Below are positions 28,385 through 36,917 of a stretch of DNA of 64,000 bases, one piece after another; within the stretch, counting starts at the first letter, position 1; each line of letters opens with the position of its first letter. The stretch covers positions 1 through 64,000 of the forward strand of contig CALWSR010000009.1 of assembly GCA_944384265.1 (NCBI GenBank), read 5' to 3'. The DNA comes from an uncultured Clostridia bacterium. Its GTDB lineage: Bacteria > Bacillota > Clostridia > Lachnospirales > Anaerotignaceae. The notes under the pieces are model-generated. The model was not told the DNA's origin. It saw only the letters and a program-made list of their open reading frames with translations, and did not search any database. The translations under genes and the position numbers were made by a program.

Positions 28385-28503
28385 TTTTTTTGTTTCCTTT
28401 AACTAATTCTGCCAGGGGATAAATAAAAATATTTTTCAGTTAAATCATTTCCTAATACAGCCTTGGCAATGGCATGATGAATATATAATTAGGAGGTTTT
28501 TAA

Positions 28504-28710
28504 AATAAAAAATACAGCATACTCAAAATATAGATATCAATATCTATATTTGTACCAAAATAGGATATATAAAGGGCTAGTGTCAGAAATCATAGAAAAA
28601 TAATGGAAAGTATGAAAATACCATAAAAGAGTATATAAAAAATCAGTCTATAACAGACCAAATACATTTATTGACTTACAGGTGAGAAAAAAGAATCCGA
28701 CAAAATAAAA
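28504..28710 (+). pseudogene. Possible decayed small gene with ATA at the start position
   Basis: A good AGGAGG site (about 28493-28498) is followed at the right distance by ATA AAA AAT ACA rather than ATG. The frame continues for 33 codons (KNTAYSKYRYQYLYLYQ ... GLVSEIIEK) to a stop. Further peptide-like stretches follow in another frame (TIKEYIKNQSITDQIHLLTYR). This reads as a small gene that lost its start and gained frameshifts. The family is not recognised. A perfect palindrome (11 bp arms AAATATAGATA, 4-base loop) at 28528-28553 lies inside. Confidence 0.3.
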
Positions 28711-28720
28711 CAGCCGCTTT

Positions 28721-28966
28721 TCATGGCTGACTGTGGACAGCAAGGGGCATAAAATTTTCAGCATTTCCCTCTAGCCAATCAGCAGAGTCCCCCTTTCCTT
28801 TTAACAACTGTCCAAACCACCGACTGAGATTGTCACTTTGAAAACACATCAAACCATTTTTCCAATCCATATAAAACACAGATGATTTTATTTTTATATA
28901 TCTGTCCTGGCTAACTCCATATGGTTTTGTGTTTTTATATTTGTAAAATCCCATTGTATTTCCCAT
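28721..28966 (-). CDS. Possible small protein, unsupported family
   Basis: An 81-codon frame (start MGNTMGFYKYKNTKP, end NAENFMPLAVHSQP) with varied, protein-like composition. The ribosome site is weak, and the region around it is otherwise decayed, so it may be a remnant. No family recognised. Confidence 0.25.
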   Translation of the reverse strand: MGNTMGFYKYKNTKPYGVSQDRYIKIKSSVFYMDWKNGLMCFQSDNLSRWFGQLLKGKGDSADWLEGNAENFMPLAVHSQP

Positions 28967-29046
28967 AGATTGTACTATTTTTTATATATCCCAAGCTTCT
29001 ATTCTGATTCCCATTCCTTTTAGAAAACAAAATATTATTTTATCAC

Positions 29047-29249
29047 AGACTGTGGAAAAACTAGATTTTATATTTTTTCAAGGACACGGGAGGGGTTGGA
29101 AAACGAAGGGTTTTCAACCAGAATCCCCAGTAAAAATGTATTTCCGGTGAGAAAAAGCAGGAGGTTGCAAGGCTTTTAGCCCATGGAGCTTCTGCTTTAC
29201 ACTTAAATGAGCCTTTGACCACAGGGTGTCGACTTTTTTGATACCCTGA
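29047..29249 (+). repeat. Dispersed structured repeat, copy 3
   Basis: About 203 bp: begins AGACTGTGGAAAAACTAGAT, contains GGTTGGAAAAC-gaagg-GTTTTCAACC (a hairpin), the AGCCCATGGAGCTTCTGCTT block, and ends with a hairpin AGGGTGTCGA / TGATACCCT and CTGA. It is flanked by AACAAAATATTATTTTATCAC (29026-29046) and AGCAAAATATTATTTTGTCAT (29250-29270), an imperfect duplication of a near-palindrome. Confidence 0.85.
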
Positions 29250-29681
29250 AGCAAAATATTATTTTGTCATTAGAGTCTTTCTCATTTCACCATAAATTGT
29301 ATAAAACCACTTCTTTTCTCAGAAAAATATGAACATCCATTTTTCCATTCCAAAGCAGTGCCAAAAAATTGACTGTAATGCTTTGTTTTATGATATGGTC
29401 TCCATATAAAATAGAGCTTCTGTTTTTTAGCAGCAATTTATGATATCATAAAAAACCAACACAAAAAAAATCTCAATCATACAGCCTGTTTTCATTGCCC
29501 AAAACAAAAACAGCCACTTTTGGTGACTGTTTGTTGGCATCATAAATTTTATATTTTTTTTGCATACAATGGGCAGAAGCATTTTTTAAAAAAATACGGA
29601 AAGCCTTCTTTAAAAAACACAAAGAAAACGCCTATTGACAAAACAGTTTCTGCCTGGCAGATACTTTTTATCTGTTTTTTA
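29250..29681. other. Gene-free region after repeat copy 3
   Basis: About 430 bp of AT-rich DNA. No supported gene; the stretch 29505-29530 may carry a weak stem-loop related to the end of the ylbF transcript. Confidence 0.35.
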
Positions 29682-30035
29682 TCATATCGTATCCGCATAG
29701 CTAAAATCTACCGGAGCCTGTTTTGCCACTGTTTCCAGCATATCTGCCATAAATGTCAAAAGTTGTTTTTCACTTTCCCAAAATCCTAAGCCGTCGGCAT
29801 CCAATGCCACCTCACTGTAAACTCTGCTTAAGCTTTCTTCTTCCTCCAGAGAAATCACTTCTCCCTGTCTTCTTCTCAAACCCTGCTGCAGCTGAAGTCT
29901 TTTCAATTCATCTATTTTTTGCTGCAGCTCCGGCTTATTGGCCACCTGATTTTTATAATATAAATAAGACTGATATAAATCAGACTGATATATCCTTTGG
30001 CCTAAATGAACTGCCATTTCCTTTATTTCGTCCAA
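29682..30035 (-). CDS. YlbF/YmcA family protein
   Basis: 117 residues, start TTG 30035 behind GGGGG. The sequence (LGQRIYQSDLYQSYLYYKNQVANKPELQQKI) is the helical Com_YlbF/DUF964 pattern. In Bacillus such proteins form the Y-complex that directs RNase Y cleavage and affects competence and sporulation. Here the gene sits 16 bp after RNase J, so the two RNA-decay factors are cotranscribed. That this copy acts with RNase Y or J is inference. Confidence 0.85.
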   Translation of the reverse strand: MDEIKEMAVHLGQRIYQSDLYQSYLYYKNQVANKPELQQKIDELKRLQLQQGLRRRQGEVISLEEEESLSRVYSEVALDADGLGFWESEKQLLTFMADMLETVAKQAPVDFSYADTI

Positions 30036-30051
30036 AATTTATACCCCCATT

Positions 30052-31722
30052 TTATACCTCCATAATAATCGGCAAAATCATAGGACTGCGTTTTGTTCTC
30101 TGCCACAAATAATTTTTGAGTGTTTCTTTAATCAGTCCTTTGATATAGCTCCAACCAGTGATATGCTTTTGCTCACATTTCAAAAGTGCTTCCATAACAA
30201 CCTCTTTGGCCTCTTCCATCAAGTCCTCTGCCTCTCTGACATAAACAAATCCTCTGGATATAATGTCCGGTCCTGCCACAATCATGCCGCTTTCTTTTTC
30301 CATGGTAACTACCACAACCATCAAACCATCCTGTGAAAGATGCTTTCTGTCCCGCAGCACAATGTTGCCTACATCTCCTACACCCAAGCCGTCCACCATA
30401 ACTTGTCCCACAGGCACTGTGCCGTTGACCTTTGCACCTGCTTTTGAAACCTCAAGGACATCTCCTGTTTTCATCAAAAAAATATTCTTTTTGTCCATTC
30501 CCATAGAAATGGCCAAATCCCTGTGGCTTGCCAAATGCATATATTCTCCATGAACAGGCATAAAATAGGTGGGCTTTGTCAATGCCAGCATCAGCTTTAA
30601 TTCCTCCTGACGGGCATGGCCGGAAACATGAATATCTGCCATGCCTTCATACACCACATTTGCACCTTTTTTCAAAAGCTCATTGATGACACGAAAAATA
30701 TTTTTTTCGTTGCCGGGTATGGAAGAAGCACTGATGATGATTTTATCCTCCGGCTTAACCGTTACCTGTCTATGCTCGGAAGAAGCAATTCTTGATAATG
30801 CAGACATGGTTTCCCCTTGGCTTCCTGTTGTGATAATCACCAGCTGTTCATCACTAAAATTGCGTATTTCGGAAATATCTATCAAAATGCCTGCCGGTAT
30901 GTTCAAATATCCCAGCTCCGAAGAGGTTTTGACAGCATTTATCATGCTTCTGCCTATAATGGCTACTTTTCTTGAAAATTTCTGAGCAGAATTGATGATT
31001 TGCTGTATTCTGTGAATATTGGAAGAAAATGTTGCCACCATAATTCTGTTTTTTGGTGTTTCTTCAAATATGCGGTCAAACACAGCCCCCACAGATTTTT
31101 CAGACATGGTAAAGCCTTTTCTTTCTGCATTTGTGCTGTCACTCATCAATAAAAGCACACCTTGCTTGCCCAGCTCTGCAAATCTGTGAATGTCCATAAT
31201 ATCCCCGTCAATGGGTGTATAATCCACTTTAAAATCTCCTGTGTGTATCACAACACCCAGGGGCGTTGTAATGGCCAGTGCCACTGCATCGGCAATGGAA
31301 TGGTTTGTGTGTATAAATTCCACCTTCATCTGACCCAGCTTTACAAATTCTCCCGGCACCACCGTATGACGGGTCACATGGTTTATCAAATCATGCTCCT
31401 TGAGCTTGTTTTCCAAAAGCCCCAGCGTGAGCAATGTGCCAAAAACAGGCACATTCAAATCCTTCAATACATAAGGCAGTGCGCCGATATGGTCCTCATG
31501 TCCATGGGTCAGCACAATCCCCCTTATTTTTTCTTCATTTTTTTTCAAATAAGTAATGTCCGGTATCACCAGGTCGATGCCCAGCATATCATCCTCAGGA
31601 AATGCCAGTCCGCAGTCAATGACAATAATGTCGTTGTTATACTCCAATACTGTCATATTTTTTCCGATTTCCTCCAATCCTCCCAGTGCCATTACCTTCA
31701 GTTTTTGTTTTCTTGTTGCCAA
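30052..31722 (-). CDS. rnj: Ribonuclease J
   Basis: 556 residues from a TTG at 31722 behind AAAGGAGGTG. The metallo-beta-lactamase zinc motif HGHEDHIG, the MSDSTNAERKGFT beta-CASP segment and the HVSGHARQEELK / PVHGEYMH motifs are all present. RNase J has 5'-3' exonuclease and endonuclease activity in mRNA turnover and rRNA processing. Length matches RNase J1/J2 (~555). It is followed by ylbF in the same operon. Confidence 0.96.
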   Translation of the reverse strand: MATRKQKLKVMALGGLEEIGKNMTVLEYNNDIIVIDCGLAFPEDDMLGIDLVIPDITYLKKNEEKIRGIVLTHGHEDHIGALPYVLKDLNVPVFGTLLTLGLLENKLKEHDLINHVTRHTVVPGEFVKLGQMKVEFIHTNHSIADAVALAITTPLGVVIHTGDFKVDYTPIDGDIMDIHRFAELGKQGVLLLMSDSTNAERKGFTMSEKSVGAVFDRIFEETPKNRIMVATFSSNIHRIQQIINSAQKFSRKVAIIGRSMINAVKTSSELGYLNIPAGILIDISEIRNFSDEQLVIITTGSQGETMSALSRIASSEHRQVTVKPEDKIIISASSIPGNEKNIFRVINELLKKGANVVYEGMADIHVSGHARQEELKLMLALTKPTYFMPVHGEYMHLASHRDLAISMGMDKKNIFLMKTGDVLEVSKAGAKVNGTVPVGQVMVDGLGVGDVGNIVLRDRKHLSQDGLMVVVVTMEKESGMIVAGPDIISRGFVYVREAEDLMEEAKEVVMEALLKCEQKHITGWSYIKGLIKETLKNYLWQRTKRSPMILPIIMEV

Positions 31723-31998
31723 AAAAACACACCTCCTTTTTTCTTTTTCACTATATTACAAAAGGAGCTGATATAAAAATTTTTCCATATCAAAAAATAA
31801 ACTGCTTTTTTCATTTGTTTTTAAAATATGATTGAAAGAAAATTTTTTTACACTTCGTACATTGTTTCATTTTTGTTTTTCATTTTCTCCATTTTTTTAC
31901 ATCCGCTCACTTTTACCGTTCTGTTTTGTATAAAAATAGTATGCCATACAAATCCCTTTTCTAAACCTTCAAAGCAAATTTATTTTTTTAGAAAACCC
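31723..31998. other. Upstream region of rnj
   Basis: AT-rich promoter region for rnj on the minus strand; no gene seen. The stretch leads into a long inverted repeat. Confidence 0.4.
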
Positions 31999-32077
31999 AA
32001 CAGAAAAAGAGCAGTGCTTTTGATTTGCAAAATGATTTTTTGCTGTCATTTTGCAAAAGAATACTGCTTTTTCTGTT
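31999..32077. terminator. Long inverted repeat, probable terminator
   Basis: Arms of about 31-36 bp: AACAGAAAAAGAGCAGTGCT and onward pair with the rear arm ending GAATACTGCTTTTTCTGTT around a ~10 base loop, with only a few mismatches. It lies 49 bp after the stop of the minus-strand DUF1292 gene, so it can end that transcript, but it is roughly three times longer than the other terminators here. Confidence 0.65.
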
Positions 32078-32125
32078 CATTGTATTTTTTTATACACATC
32101 CATGATTATTTTTTTCAGCGGCATT

Positions 32126-32428
32126 TCAATCCAGCTGTATGTCATATTCTCCTTCATGACCGGCAAACAACACAGAAATTCTTTCAAATTCCTTTTCTTC
32201 CTCCACCCATTCATATGTGACATCGTCTGCATTGATTGCAATTTCTTTTAATATAATGGCGTCTGCTTCCTCTTGGTCCATAAGACTGCTTTCCATCACA
32301 AGCAAATAACGGCTGCCCCCGCTTGCCACATGGTCAATGATGACAAATTCTGTTTCATTGCCCTCTTCATCTTCCATAGAAACAATTTCAAATTCTTCTT
32401 CAAACGCTTCTTCAAAATGACTTGACAT
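32126..32428 (-). CDS. DUF1292 family protein
   Basis: 100 residues, very acidic. The SMEDEEGNETEFVIIDHV ... RYLLVMES ... DDVTYEWVEEEKEFERI pattern is DUF1292 (Bacillus YrzB type). The function is unknown in the family. It closes the conserved ireB-ruvX-yrzB gene set. Confidence 0.9.
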   Translation of the reverse strand: MSSHFEEAFEEEFEIVSMEDEEGNETEFVIIDHVASGGSRYLLVMESSLMDQEEADAIILKEIAINADDVTYEWVEEEKEFERISVLFAGHEGEYDIQLD

Positions 32429-32437
32429 AAATACACC

Positions 32438-32872
32438 TCAACGCTTTTCATTTTGTTTTTTATCCAAATAGCCCTGCAAAATATACACCGCTGCCATTTT
32501 GTCAATCACATTTTTTCTTTTTTTTCGGCTCATATCTCCTTCCAAAAGACTTCTTTGTGCCGCCATAGTACTCAATCTTTCATCCCAGAGTATGACAGCT
32601 ATGTTTGGAAAGGCATTTTGCAGATGCTTTTGGAACTGCTTTGTTTTTTCACAGCGCAGTCCCTCTGTATTGTCCATATTTTTAGGATACCCCAAAACAA
32701 TGGTATCCACACCATACTCTTCTATCCATTTTGAAAGCCTTAATATGCTTTTTTTATACTCCGTGTCGCTGCTTCTTTTGATTACCTCAAGCCCTTGGGC
32801 CGTCCAGCCAAAGCCGTCGCTGACTGCCACGCCAATGGTTTTATCTCCATAATCCAGTCCTAATATACGCAT
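32438..32872 (-). CDS. ruvX: Putative pre-16S rRNA nuclease / Holliday junction resolvase YqgF
   Basis: 144 residues. RNase H-like fold with the acidic motif LGLDYGDKTIGVAVSD at the start, VLGYPKNMDN, and WDERLSTMAA near the end, as in YqgF/RuvX. It is implicated in 16S rRNA 5' maturation and was also named a resolvase. It follows ireB by a couple of bases and precedes the DUF1292 gene, the standard Firmicute order. Confidence 0.95.
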   Translation of the reverse strand: MRILGLDYGDKTIGVAVSDGFGWTAQGLEVIKRSSDTEYKKSILRLSKWIEEYGVDTIVLGYPKNMDNTEGLRCEKTKQFQKHLQNAFPNIAVILWDERLSTMAAQRSLLEGDMSRKKRKNVIDKMAAVYILQGYLDKKQNEKR

Positions 32873-32873
32873 A

Positions 32874-33131
32874 TCAATTCCTTTGCAGATAATCCTGTAT
32901 CAATTCTTCCAAAAGCTCATCTCTTTCCAGCTTACGAATCAAAGAACGGGCATTTTTGTGGCTTGTGATATAGGTGGGGTCACCGGAAAGAATATAGCCC
33001 ACAATTTGATTGACAGGATTATATCCCTTTTCTTTCAAAGCCTCGCTGACTGTCAGCAATATATTTTTGGCCTCATTTTCTATTTCCTTTTCCAAGCCGT
33101 CAAAGCATTGTGTTTCATTCAAATTTTCCAT
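32874..33131 (-). CDS. ireB: IreB family regulatory phosphoprotein
   Basis: 85 residues from ATG 33131 (AAAGGAGAG upstream); ATG 33155 is an in-frame alternative. The block [20 protein letters not shown] followed by [20 protein letters not shown] is the family signature (DUF965). In Enterococcus IreB is a substrate of the PASTA kinase IreK and lowers cephalosporin resistance. It heads the ireB-ruvX-DUF1292 operon. Confidence 0.93.
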   Translation of the reverse strand: MENLNETQCFDGLEKEIENEAKNILLTVSEALKEKGYNPVNQIVGYILSGDPTYITSHKNARSLIRKLERDELLEELIQDYLQRN

Positions 33132-33234
33132 ACTGATATCACTCTCCTTTTTCAACCTATCCGAAATATCAATTCTCTTTTTTCATGATAATATAAATTT
33201 ACAGATTATGCAAATAAAATTTCTCTTACAAAGC

Positions 33235-34536
33235 TTACAGTTTTGTTACAAAACCCATTGCTGTTTCCAATTTTATTTCATTTATAGTTGTTTTTACAAT
33301 GGAATTGGTGACATCTGATGTGCTTTTTCCATGCACCTTGATATAATTTGTGGTATGTCCCTCATACATATCCTCTGCAATGGCTCTTTCGTACAGCACT
33401 GGCATTTCATTGTGCAAAAATTTTTTCAAAAATGCTTCTGCCATTACATTGCTTAGCTGCATCAGCTTTTGGCTTCTTTGGTTTTTGACTGCATTGGGCA
33501 GCTGTCCAGTCATAGAGGCGGCAGGCGTTCCCTTTTTGGGAGAATAAGGAAATACATGGATTTTTGCAAAGCCCATTTTTTTTGCAAAATCATAGCTTTG
33601 CAAAAAATCCTCCTCTGTTTCCTGAGGAAATCCTACAATCATATCTGTTGTAACAGCAACATTTTTCATATGCTCTCTCAACAAAGCAACAGCATGGGCA
33701 TACCCTTGTGTGTCATATTTTCTGTTCATGGCTTTTAATGTTTTGTCACAGCCGCTTTGCAGTGATAAATGAAAATGGTCACAAACCTTTGGCAGCCTAG
33801 ACAATGCTTTTGCAAAGGCTTCTGTCACAATATTTGGCTCTATGGAGCTGAATCGAATTCTTTCAATACCCTTTACATCATGTACCTTTTCTACCAGCTC
33901 CAGCAATGTAGTGTTTTTGAAATCCTTTCCGTAGGATGCCACATGAATCCCTGCCAATATCACCTCCTGAAAGCCGTTTTCAGAGAGTCTTTTTACCTCC
34001 GAAAGCACATCCTCCGGTTTTCTGCTGCGAATGGGACCTCTGGCATAGGGAATGATGCAATAGGTGCAAAACTGGCTGCAGCCGTCTTGTATTTTTAAAT
34101 AAGCTCTGGTTCTGTTTTCCAGCCTTTGTATGGACAAAGGCTCAAATTCTCTCTCCTGCATAATCTCAGAAACATAGCTTTGCACATTTTGTTTATTTTC
34201 ATACTGCTCCACCAATTCCACAATTTTTTTTCTCTCTTTTGTGCCGACTACAATGTTGACCCCCTCCATTGCCATCACCTCTTTGGGTGCTGTTTGCGCA
34301 TAGCAGCCCACTGCCACCACAATGGCATTTGGATTTTGTCTTTTTACTTTTCTAATGAGCTGTCTTGATTTTTTATCTCCCAAATTTGTCACAGTACAGG
34401 TATTGATGATATATACATCAGCCTGTTGGTCAATGTCTACCAGCTCATATCCTTTTTGTGAAAAAAGCTCTCCGATTGCCTCGCTTTCATATTGGTTCAC
34501 TTTACAGCCCAGTGCGTGGCTTGCCACTGTTTTCAT
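33235..34536 (-). CDS. mtaB: tRNA t6A37 methylthiotransferase MtaB
   Basis: 433 residues. N-terminal UPF0004 domain with three cluster cysteines (LGCKVNQYESE, NTCTVTN, VGCYAQ), radical-SAM motif CSQFCTYC and C-terminal TRAM-like region. MtaB converts t6A37 to ms2t6A37 in tRNAs reading ANN codons. The TALGCKVNQ-type start distinguishes it from MiaB and RimO. Its ATG overlaps the stop of the upstream HAD gene by 4 bp. Confidence 0.95.
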   Translation of the reverse strand: MKTVASHALGCKVNQYESEAIGELFSQKGYELVDIDQQADVYIINTCTVTNLGDKKSRQLIRKVKRQNPNAIVVAVGCYAQTAPKEVMAMEGVNIVVGTKERKKIVELVEQYENKQNVQSYVSEIMQEREFEPLSIQRLENRTRAYLKIQDGCSQFCTYCIIPYARGPIRSRKPEDVLSEVKRLSENGFQEVILAGIHVASYGKDFKNTTLLELVEKVHDVKGIERIRFSSIEPNIVTEAFAKALSRLPKVCDHFHLSLQSGCDKTLKAMNRKYDTQGYAHAVALLREHMKNVAVTTDMIVGFPQETEEDFLQSYDFAKKMGFAKIHVFPYSPKKGTPAASMTGQLPNAVKNQRSQKLMQLSNVMAEAFLKKFLHNEMPVLYERAIAEDMYEGHTTNYIKVHGKSTSDVTNSIVKTTINEIKLETAMGFVTKL

Positions 34537-35336
34537 TTTGTCACCTCAAATATATATTTTTTAATTTCTGTTGTCACAGCATTTTCATTGTTGTCCCCTG
34601 CAATATAATTGGCATATGCTTTTACACCCGGGTCCGCTTTTTTCATAGCAAAGCTGTATTTTGCCCTTTGCAGCATCTGCACATCATTGAAATGGTCTCC
34701 AAAAGCCATGGTTTCCTCCGGTGTAATGTGCCACATATTTTGCAGTGCCTCAATGGCAGTACCCTTGGATACACCTTTGTTGACAATGTCTACACAGTCA
34801 AATCCGGATACGGCAATTTCCACCTTGTCTGCCAAGGATTGGCTCAGCAAAGGAAAGCTATATTCGCTCGCCCCTTTATAAGAGGTGTCCACCAAAGAAA
34901 TTTTAATGATATCTTCTTTTACATGGGAAAAATCCTCTACCAAAACAATGTCGTAATGAAATTTAGGAGAGCGTAAATTTTCATACAAATCCACAGAATT
35001 GGTATAGCAGTGCTGCCTTGTACAAAGCTGTATGTCAATGCCCTGTAATTGATACAGCTCTTTTAACACCTGCTCCACCAGCTGCTGTGGCATACAGCTT
35101 GCATACAGCTCCTTTCCGTCATGTACCACATAGGCCCCGTTTTCTGCCACAATGGTCACATCCTTTAAATGTTTTTCAAACAATTTTTCAAGGCTGTTTC
35201 TTTGCCGGCCGCTGGCAGCAACAAAATGTATCTGTTTTTTATTTAGCTCCTCCAGCACAGCATCTATTTCACTGTCCATTTCTTTGTTGTCATTTAATAA
35301 TGTGCCGTCCATATCGCTTGCAATCAATTTAATCAT
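34533..35336 (-). CDS. Cof-type HAD-IIB phosphatase
   Basis: 267 residues. HAD motifs: I (LIASDMDGTLLNDNKEM), II (VAASGR), III/IV (GVSKGTAIEAL, MAFGDHFNDVQML). The type IIB cap is in the middle. These enzymes dephosphorylate sugar phosphates or flavin/pyridoxal phosphates; the substrate cannot be told from sequence. It is translationally coupled to mtaB (4 bp overlap). Confidence 0.92.
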   Translation of the reverse strand: MIKLIASDMDGTLLNDNKEMDSEIDAVLEELNKKQIHFVAASGRQRNSLEKLFEKHLKDVTIVAENGAYVVHDGKELYASCMPQQLVEQVLKELYQLQGIDIQLCTRQHCYTNSVDLYENLRSPKFHYDIVLVEDFSHVKEDIIKISLVDTSYKGASEYSFPLLSQSLADKVEIAVSGFDCVDIVNKGVSKGTAIEALQNMWHITPEETMAFGDHFNDVQMLQRAKYSFAMKKADPGVKAYANYIAGDNNENAVTTEIKKYIFEVTK

Positions 35337-35362
35337 ATCAAAAAATCTCCTTTTTTATGTAT

Positions 35363-35920
35363 TTATATAATTTTTAAAAACAAAGGCAGCAGCTTCATTG
35401 CAATTTTTACATCCTTTCCGGAAATCCACACAATATATTTTCGCAGCCTGTCCCATTTTTTCTTTCTGGTCAAAGGCAGGCTGCAAATTTCTTCTATCTC
35501 CCCCAGATTTTGTATAATCTCTTCCCTTTCCATTTCAGAAATATCCTGCAGCATACCAATATGCAGCCGAACTGCCGTAAAATCCATTTCCACTGCAATG
35601 CTGTCCCTTTCTTTTTCCTGTTTTAGATACAGCTCCAAAAGCCCTTCATTTTTATATCCATTTTGTGCAAACAGCTTCATTCTTTCTATCAGCAATGCTA
35701 TGTTTTTTTGATAAATTTCTATTTTTTCTCCTGCCTTTTCATAATCGCATATAACCTCAATATCCTCTGCAAAGCCATTTATTTTGTCAATATAATGGCT
35801 GATAAGCATACGAAAAAGTGCATCCATTTCATCTGTATCATAAGAAAATTGCTTCCAAACTCTTTCATATTCTTCCAAATCCTTTTCTATCATTCTTTGC
35901 AGCCTTTTTTCCTCTGTCAT
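35363..35920 (-). CDS. Hypothetical helical protein
   Basis: 185 residues from ATG 35920, behind a GGGGGG run. Largely helical and charged (EKRLQRMIEKDLEEYERVWK), with coiled-coil character in the middle and a hydrophobic C-terminus (KIAMKLLPLFLKII). I do not recognise a family. It may be cotranscribed with the HAD gene 26 bp downstream. Confidence 0.6.
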   Translation of the reverse strand: MTEEKRLQRMIEKDLEEYERVWKQFSYDTDEMDALFRMLISHYIDKINGFAEDIEVICDYEKAGEKIEIYQKNIALLIERMKLFAQNGYKNEGLLELYLKQEKERDSIAVEMDFTAVRLHIGMLQDISEMEREEIIQNLGEIEEICSLPLTRKKKWDRLRKYIVWISGKDVKIAMKLLPLFLKII

Positions 35921-35997
35921 AGAAATGTTTCCCCCCTTTTCAATATGCATTTTTCATCATACCACATTTTTTGGGCTTACTGCAACAGTCAGTAAAA

Positions 35998-36177
35998 TCA
36001 CAGCTTTTTTTCTTCCAATACAATTTCTCCGTATTTTGCTTCATATTCTGCAATTTTTTTAAGCACAAGATATTCTATTTCCTTTGAAGTGGTGCGGCAT
36101 TCTTTTTCTGCAATATACATAATTTTATCAATGGTATTTTTTTTTGTGCGAAATGTAAATTTTGTATCTGTGGGCAT
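35998..36177 (-). CDS. Arc/MetJ-type ribbon-helix-helix protein
   Basis: 59 residues from ATG 36177 (GGAGGTG upstream; an in-frame GTG at 36186 overlaps that site). The strand TKFTFRTKK, then helices IDKIMYIAEKECRTTSKEIE and YLVLKKIAEYEAKYG, form a ribbon-helix-helix DNA-binding fold. Such small proteins act as dimeric repressors, often of their own gene. It is divergent from the DUF6809 gene, but no toxin-antitoxin partner is seen. Confidence 0.75.
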   Translation of the reverse strand: MPTDTKFTFRTKKNTIDKIMYIAEKECRTTSKEIEYLVLKKIAEYEAKYGEIVLEEKKL

Positions 36178-36368
36178 AAATGTCACCTCCGCAAATTTTT
36201 AAACATACTACATGAAGCATTGACAGGAAAAATGGGATATGCTATGATAAATGTGATATAAAAGTAGGACAAAATATGGCTATTGTAAGACTATTTTTTG
36301 TTTGTTTTTTATTTTTTATGATATCAAATGCTTTTTTTCATGTCAATTTTGTAAAGGGGGGGAAAATA

Positions 36369-36641
36369 ATGGAACAAAAGCACAGCTTATTACAAAAAAT
36401 ATATTTTGGGGAAATTGACGGAGCTGACAGAGAAATATTGCTCCCAAAATATTTGCGCTGCAAAGAAAAAGCCAGCTTGGCCTATCACTGCTTTTTAAAA
36501 AAACTGCCGGAAGAATTAAAAAAGGAATATGAAGCAGTATTTGACTTATATATGGAATTGTTCATTTTAGAGCAGCCTCAAACATTTATAGACGGCTTTT
36601 CTATGGGTGTAAAAATGATGGCAGAGGTTTTAAAAGAATAA
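36369..36641 (+). CDS. DUF6809-like small protein
   Basis: 90 residues from ATG 36369, behind GGGGGG. The pattern SLLQKIYFGEIDGAD ... FIDGFSMGVKMMAEVL matches a small helical family common in gut Clostridia (DUF6809), where members often accompany mobile or phage genes. Function unknown. The upstream in-frame extension (from 36276) is a hydrophobic shadow without a ribosome site. Its terminator hairpin has been interrupted by repeat copy 1. Confidence 0.7.
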   Translation: MEQKHSLLQKIYFGEIDGADREILLPKYLRCKEKASLAYHCFLKKLPEELKKEYEAVFDLYMELFILEQPQTFIDGFSMGVKMMAEVLKE

Positions 36642-36650
36642 ATGACAAAA

Positions 36651-36672
36651 AGCTCTGGAATATCCAGAGCTT
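36651..36672. terminator. Terminator hairpin, left copy flanking repeat copy 1
   Basis: AGCTCTGGAATATCCAGAGC plus TT: a perfect palindromic hairpin 9 bp after the DUF6809 stop. An identical 22-bp copy stands at 36890-36911 beyond the repeat; only that right-hand copy is followed by the T6 run facing DUF6809, and the left copy is preceded by the A-run that gives the U-tract in the opposite direction. Confidence 0.85.
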
Positions 36673-36889
36673 AGACTGTATAAAAACTAGATTTTACAAG
36701 GGTTCGGAAGGAGTTGGGAAACGAAGGGGTTTCCAGCTAAAAGCCCCAGTCGGAATTTATTTTTGGCAGAGAAAAGCAGGCGTTTCCAGGCTTTTAGCCC
36801 ATGGAGCTTCTGCTTTATACTGCTGTCGACTTTTCAAAGGCTTGTAGAAATCCTTTGACAACAGTGTGTCGACTTTTTCGACACACTGA
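36673..36889 (+). repeat. Dispersed structured repeat, copy 1 (inserted in a terminator)
   Basis: 217 bp, AGACTGTATAAAAACTAGAT to a final perfect hairpin CAGTGTGTCGA / TCGACACACTG. Internal hairpins: GGGAAAC / GTTTCC, AAAGCAG / CTGCTTT and TCAAAGG / CCTTTGA. It is bounded by two identical 22-bp copies of a palindromic terminator hairpin (36651-36672, 36890-36911), the cleanest target duplication in the window. Confidence 0.9.
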
Positions 36890-36911
36890 AGCTCTGGAAT
36901 ATCCAGAGCTT
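36890..36911. terminator. Terminator hairpin, right copy flanking repeat copy 1
   Basis: Second, identical copy of the 22-bp AGCTCTGGAATATCCAGAGC-TT palindrome, followed by a T-run. It lies 7 bp from the stop of malQ on the other strand. Confidence 0.85.
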
Positions 36912-36917
36912 TTTTGA

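Noticed and set aside
31162..31776. 204-codon plus-strand frame opposite rnj
   Set aside because: Antisense shadow of the RNase J gene with no ribosome site.
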